Below are positions 23,905 through 27,180 of a DNA stretch of 27,180 bases, in pieces. The notes below the pieces were generated by a model. It was not told where the DNA came from, did no database searches, and saw only the letters and a list, made by a program, of their open reading frames with translations. The DNA is taken from assembly GCA_023429825.1 (NCBI GenBank), contig JAEZDC010000013.1:1-27180 (forward strand), read 5' to 3'. Both the position numbers and the translations under genes were made by a program. The first letter of the stretch is position 1; each line of letters begins with the position of its first letter. This DNA comes from Bacteroidota bacterium. GTDB lineage: Bacteria > Bacteroidota > Bacteroidia > Chitinophagales > Chitinophagaceae.

Positions 23905-26900
23905 ATGGCGAGGGGGTTTTTAATAGCACTGGTTATGTTTTGGGGCTCATTTCTTTTCGCACAACAAACAAAGGTAGTTGTGCAAAGTGGTCATACTGGT
24001 CATATCACTGCTCAACTGTTTAGAAAAGATAAACCTGTATTATTAACAGGAGCAACTGATGGCAGAATAGTTGAGTGGGAGTTGAATAACGGCTGGCAAA
24101 TTGGTAACGTACACTCTTTAGTTACGGGCATCTCCTGCATGGCTTTTTCTGCAGATGAAAACTTATTAGCAGTTGGCGGTCATGATAATTCAGTTGTACT
24201 TATTGATTATACTACTAAGCAGATCATCAAACGGTGGATACCTTTCAAGTACAACGCGTCGTCCATTGCTTTTACACCTGATAGGCAATATCTACTCGCG
24301 ACCGCCAGGGATTTTACTTTGTGGAAAGTTCACTTGCAAACATGGCAAACTGAACAAGTAGCCGGTGAAGATGATCTGCTGGGCCTGCAGATAGCTCAGG
24401 ACAACAAGACGATCTATTTTGGTTGCCGCAATGGAAGTATTTACAAAGCCGATATCAGTAAAAGTATCCAAAGAGATTTTTGGCAAACATTAACATCTTT
24501 TGATAATGAGATCACTGAAGTGGCTTTATCACCAGATGGTAGACATCTTGCTTTTGGTACCGCAGGACATTATCAAACGACGAACGACAAAGTGTATGGT
24601 GTGTTTGGAGTAATGTCAGTAAAAGACAATAAGCTCATTCACCAGGTGCATGATTTTGATATGAGCATTACGCCGCATTATCAAACTATTCAATGGATAG
24701 ATAATGTCACGGTGTTATATGCAAACAAAGAAGATAGCTTGAAACAGTGGAATTTATCATCAAAGGCAGCTACATCCCACCCTCACCGAAAATGCCACAG
24801 GTTTCTTTATCAGCCCCGGCTTAAACTACTGTCTATCCCTGTTGATGCTAAAGTGAATGTATACAGGCAGTTCAGTGAAGATGCTTTTCTTGATCTTGAA
24901 GGAAAGTTATCTATCCCTAAGAACATATCTTTCGCAACTGATTCATCTTTGATGGTAGAATATGACAACGGGTTCAAACGATGGGATCTGAGAATAGGCA
25001 GACTAAAGTCAATTGAAGATAAACTGTATAATGACGATAAAGAAGCCGGTTTTACAGTAAGTCACCAGGGCAGGTACATTGTAAAGAATCAGAGAGATTT
25101 TTGTGCAGTGCAGGATACCCGTTATCCTGAAGATGAAGCATTCTTTCCCGATGGAAATTTATTCATTACGCACAACTCGCTCTTCAGTAAAAACGATCGG
25201 TACCTGGCAACACTTACCTCAGACAGGCATGTATTGATCTTTGATACAGATAGTTCATTTAAAAGGTTGGCTGCATACAAGGTTGATCCCGGACAGATCG
25301 GAGAAGTAGAAATTCCGAAGATGGTTTTCTCCCCGAATGAAAAATACCTTGCTGTTTTATGTAACGATATTTATCTATTCGATCTGACTAAGCGAATTGT
25401 TGTAAGGTTAGATGCCAAACGCAGGGCATTATACAGGGAATTGGATGCGATATTCACTGCTGATAGCAAATCTCTTTTTTCGGCTTCACATGATGTGTAC
25501 TCCGTTGCAGAACTTCCTCTTGATACTAGTAGGAAAGATGTACGTTTTGTTCCAAAGGGTGTGATGGCTGGAGCTTTTTATTTAGTTGGAGAGCCGGGCG
25601 TGATTAAACAATGGACAACAGATAGTGGTCAGCATCAGAAAGACATGTTTGTTCACCCGGAGGGAAATATCATTGGTGATGCTACTGCGTTGTTGTTTAG
25701 CGACGATGGCAAAATACTTTTTGTGGGCACCTCTGATAATAGGATTGTTAAGTTAGATATTGCTACAGGCGCAATATCTCTTTCGGTTAAGGATCACAAT
25801 GATATTGTATTTGGCTTACTGCAAGTTCCGGGTAGACCCTTACTTGTTTCAGCTTCACAGGATGGAACCATTAAGATCAGGGATGAAAAAACACTACAGG
25901 TGATAAGCACTTTATTCGCATTGAAGAATCATGGATACATTATTACCGATTCCGCTAATTATTACAAACGATCAAAAAATGGTGCTTCAGCTATCATTTT
26001 TCACAATAATGATCGACTCTTTGAACCGGAGCAGTATGATATTTACTTCAATCAGCCTCACCAGGTATTAAAGACGATCGGTTTATCCAGTAATGGGTTG
26101 ATCCAGGTATTTAGAGAACTGCATAGAAAGAAGTTGGCTAGTATATCAAAAGGAAATGCGCAGCCTGATCTTACAAAAAGTATTTCTGTTGAAGTGATAG
26201 ATACAAACATCCCTTCAACAACTGAACAGAAGCACATCAGTTTGAAGGTGAACGTACATGCAAAGAATACAACAGCAACATCTTTGGTCGCTTTAGTGAA
26301 TGGCGTACCGGTATTGAATGGAAGTGCAGGACAATCATTGAATATTTTACCGGGCACTTCTTCAGCAATTGATGTGGCATTACCATTGGCGAAAGGGATT
26401 AACAATATCTCATTAAAAGCTTACGATGCTAATGGAATTGGCTCTGCCGAAAGAAGTTTCAGGATCAATTGTAAACCAGCACAACCCGTAAGGCCTAACC
26501 TGTATATAGTGATCGCTTCAGTATCTGAGTATAAAGACTCATCAATGAACCTGAAGCTGGCTGTGAAAGACGGACAGGATTTTTTAAATGTATGGAAGAA
26601 AGATGGACGTAAAGTTTTAGGCTTCCCTTCCCAGTTTGGAAATATTTATCACTATACTTTTTTCAATAAAGATGCGACGAGGGAAAATATTCTTGCAATA
26701 AAAGATTCATTAAAGCAGGCGAAGGAAGAAGATATGGTGCTGCTGTATGTTTCTGGCCATGGTATGTTGGATACGGCGTATAATTTCTGGTATGGCACTC
26801 ATGATATCAACTTCGGTGATCCTGCTAAAAGAGGGTTATCTTATAAAGAACTTGAAGGATTATTGGATAATATCAAGCCATTAAGAAAGGTAATGTTGAT

Positions 26901-27180
26901 GGATGCATGTCATAGCGGGGAGGTAGACAAATCACTAATCAGGGATGTAAGTTCGGGTAAGATCACCACCGGAACCAGAAGTAAAGTAAAGGAATATCGT
27001 TACATGGGAGTGAGTGTTAAAGAAGCAAAAGATCTCGGCAATACGTTTGAACAGATGCAGGAGATGTTCAGCAACTTTAACCGCAGTTCAGGAACTGTTG
27101 TTATTTCTGCGGCTGCGGGTAACGGTTATGCGTACGAAGATGCGAAATGGAATAATGGAGTATTCACCTATGCGTTGATC
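23905..27180 (+). CDS. Exported WD40/Ig-like/caspase (C14) protein, 3' end outside window
   Basis: A single frame open for 1092 codons to the window end. Residues 1-19 are a signal peptide (hydrophobic core GFLIALVMFWGSFLFA). Residues about 25-740 form degenerate WD40 or beta-propeller blades: repeated units such as ITEVALSPDGRHLAFGTAG, LLFSDDGKILFVGTSDNRIV and PLLVSASQDGTIKIRD. A beta-rich, Ig-like segment covers about 759-855. From Leu866 a caspase fold follows: YIVIASVSEYKDSSMNLKLA, the catalytic His952 in LLYVSGHGM and catalytic Cys1002 in LMDACHSGE, then ISAAAGNGYAYED. The residue context is of an active cysteine endopeptidase cleaving after basic or acidic residues; specificity is not determinable. 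WD40-caspase proteins are known in many bacteria, but most work in the cytoplasm; this one has an export signal. The end of the caspase domain and any C-terminal sorting domain lie outside the window. Confidence 0.9.
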   Translation, partial: MARGFLIALVMFWGSFLFAQQTKVVVQSGHTGHITAQLFRKDKPVLLTGATDGRIVEWELNNGWQIGNVHSLVTGISCMAFSADENLLAVGGHDNSVVLIDYTTKQIIKRWIPFKYNASSIAFTPDRQYLLATARDFTLWKVHLQTWQTEQVAGEDDLLGLQIAQDNKTIYFGCRNGSIYKADISKSIQRDFWQTLTSFDNEITEVALSPDGRHLAFGTAGHYQTTNDKVYGVFGVMSVKDNKLIHQVHDFDMSITPHYQTIQWIDNVTVLYANKEDSLKQWNLSSKAATSHPHRKCHRFLYQPRLKLLSIPVDAKVNVYRQFSEDAFLDLEGKLSIPKNISFATDSSLMVEYDNGFKRWDLRIGRLKSIEDKLYNDDKEAGFTVSHQGRYIVKNQRDFCAVQDTRYPEDEAFFPDGNLFITHNSLFSKNDRYLATLTSDRHVLIFDTDSSFKRLAAYKVDPGQIGEVEIPKMVFSPNEKYLAVLCNDIYLFDLTKRIVVRLDAKRRALYRELDAIFTADSKSLFSASHDVYSVAELPLDTSRKDVRFVPKGVMAGAFYLVGEPGVIKQWTTDSGQHQKDMFVHPEGNIIGDATALLFSDDGKILFVGTSDNRIVKLDIATGAISLSVKDHNDIVFGLLQVPGRPLLVSASQDGTIKIRDEKTLQVISTLFALKNHGYIITDSANYYKRSKNGASAIIFHNNDRLFEPEQYDIYFNQPHQVLKTIGLSSNGLIQVFRELHRKKLASISKGNAQPDLTKSISVEVIDTNIPSTTEQKHISLKVNVHAKNTTATSLVALVNGVPVLNGSAGQSLNILPGTSSAIDVALPLAKGINNISLKAYDANGIGSAERSFRINCKPAQPVRPNLYIVIASVSEYKDSSMNLKLAVKDGQDFLNVWKKDGRKVLGFPSQFGNIYHYTFFNKDATRENILAIKDSLKQAKEEDMVLLYVSGHGMLDTAYNFWYGTHDINFGDPAKRGLSYKELEGLLDNIKPLRKVMLMDACHSGEVDKSLIRDVSSGKITTGTRSKVKEYRYMGVSVKEAKDLGNTFEQMQEMFSNFNRSSGTVVISAAAGNGYAYEDAKWNNGVFTYALI

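Noticed and set aside
23905..27180. Reading the WD40-caspase as part of a nucleotide-signalling defence operon
   Set aside because: No cyclase, NACHT/STAND ATPase or effector gene is adjacent in the visible sequence and the protein carries a signal peptide, so a cytoplasmic defence role is not supported here.
1..27180. tRNA genes, CRISPR arrays, insertion sequences or prophage genes
   Set aside because: I looked through the intergenic intervals and coding products and saw no cloverleaf-like sequence, regularly spaced repeats, transposase or phage protein.

Overview
The window looks like chromosomal DNA of a Bacteroidota bacterium, most likely in or near the Chitinophagaceae. Support comes from the gene families (a SusC-like plug-and-barrel receptor of the OMP_b-brl_3 type, an OMPP1/FadL-type porin, a long signal peptidase I, DUF5362, DUF4129/DUF4350 proteins, a prolyl-tRNA synthetase of the archaeal/eukaryotic-like type), from weak or absent Shine-Dalgarno sequences, and from intergenic matches to the Bacteroidota promoter consensus TTTG/TAnnTTTG. 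This is ordinary core and semi-core sequence. I see no insertion sequence, prophage, CRISPR array, tRNA or rRNA.

Layout, left third (1-9513). The 3' end of a sigma-54-type AAA+ regulator without a C-terminal HTH converges on a strikingly short MerR-like gene. Signal peptidase I (lepB), cytidine deaminase and a convergent glycine-rich RRM protein follow, each pair separated by a clear hairpin terminator. Then come a conserved hypothetical gene, a DUF819 membrane protein, divergent lgt (prolipoprotein diacylglyceryl transferase), and a TonB-receptor-like outer membrane protein behind a 200-bp leader rich in palindromes.

Middle (9514-17214). Exodeoxyribonuclease III, an AEC-family permease divergent from a membrane-anchored D-glucuronyl C5-epimerase-like protein, a FadL-type porin, a Ser/Asn/Gly-rich lipoprotein, a 323-bp non-coding block carrying a dispersed inverted repeat, prolyl-tRNA synthetase, and a small DUF5362 membrane protein.

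Right (17212-27180). An RDD membrane protein is divergent from a tight five-gene operon: SpoIIM-like, DUF4129, DUF4350, MoxR AAA+ ATPase, DUF58. The set resembles known MoxR/DUF58 chaperone-membrane systems, in which the ATPase and the DUF58 protein probably act on membrane or envelope partners encoded beside them. The DUF4350 gene appears to use a CTG start that overlaps the upstream stop. A small polyhydroxyalkanoic-acid-system-like gene converges on the operon. The window ends inside a long open gene (1092 codons visible) for an exported WD40/beta-propeller, Ig-like and caspase-fold (C14) protein with an intact His/Cys dyad. It is the most unusual gene here.

The strongest leads for a second look are the exported WD40-caspase, the CTG-started DUF4350 gene, the 21-bp repeat shared between two distant intergenic regions, the palindromes upstream of the TonB receptor, and the truncated MerR gene.
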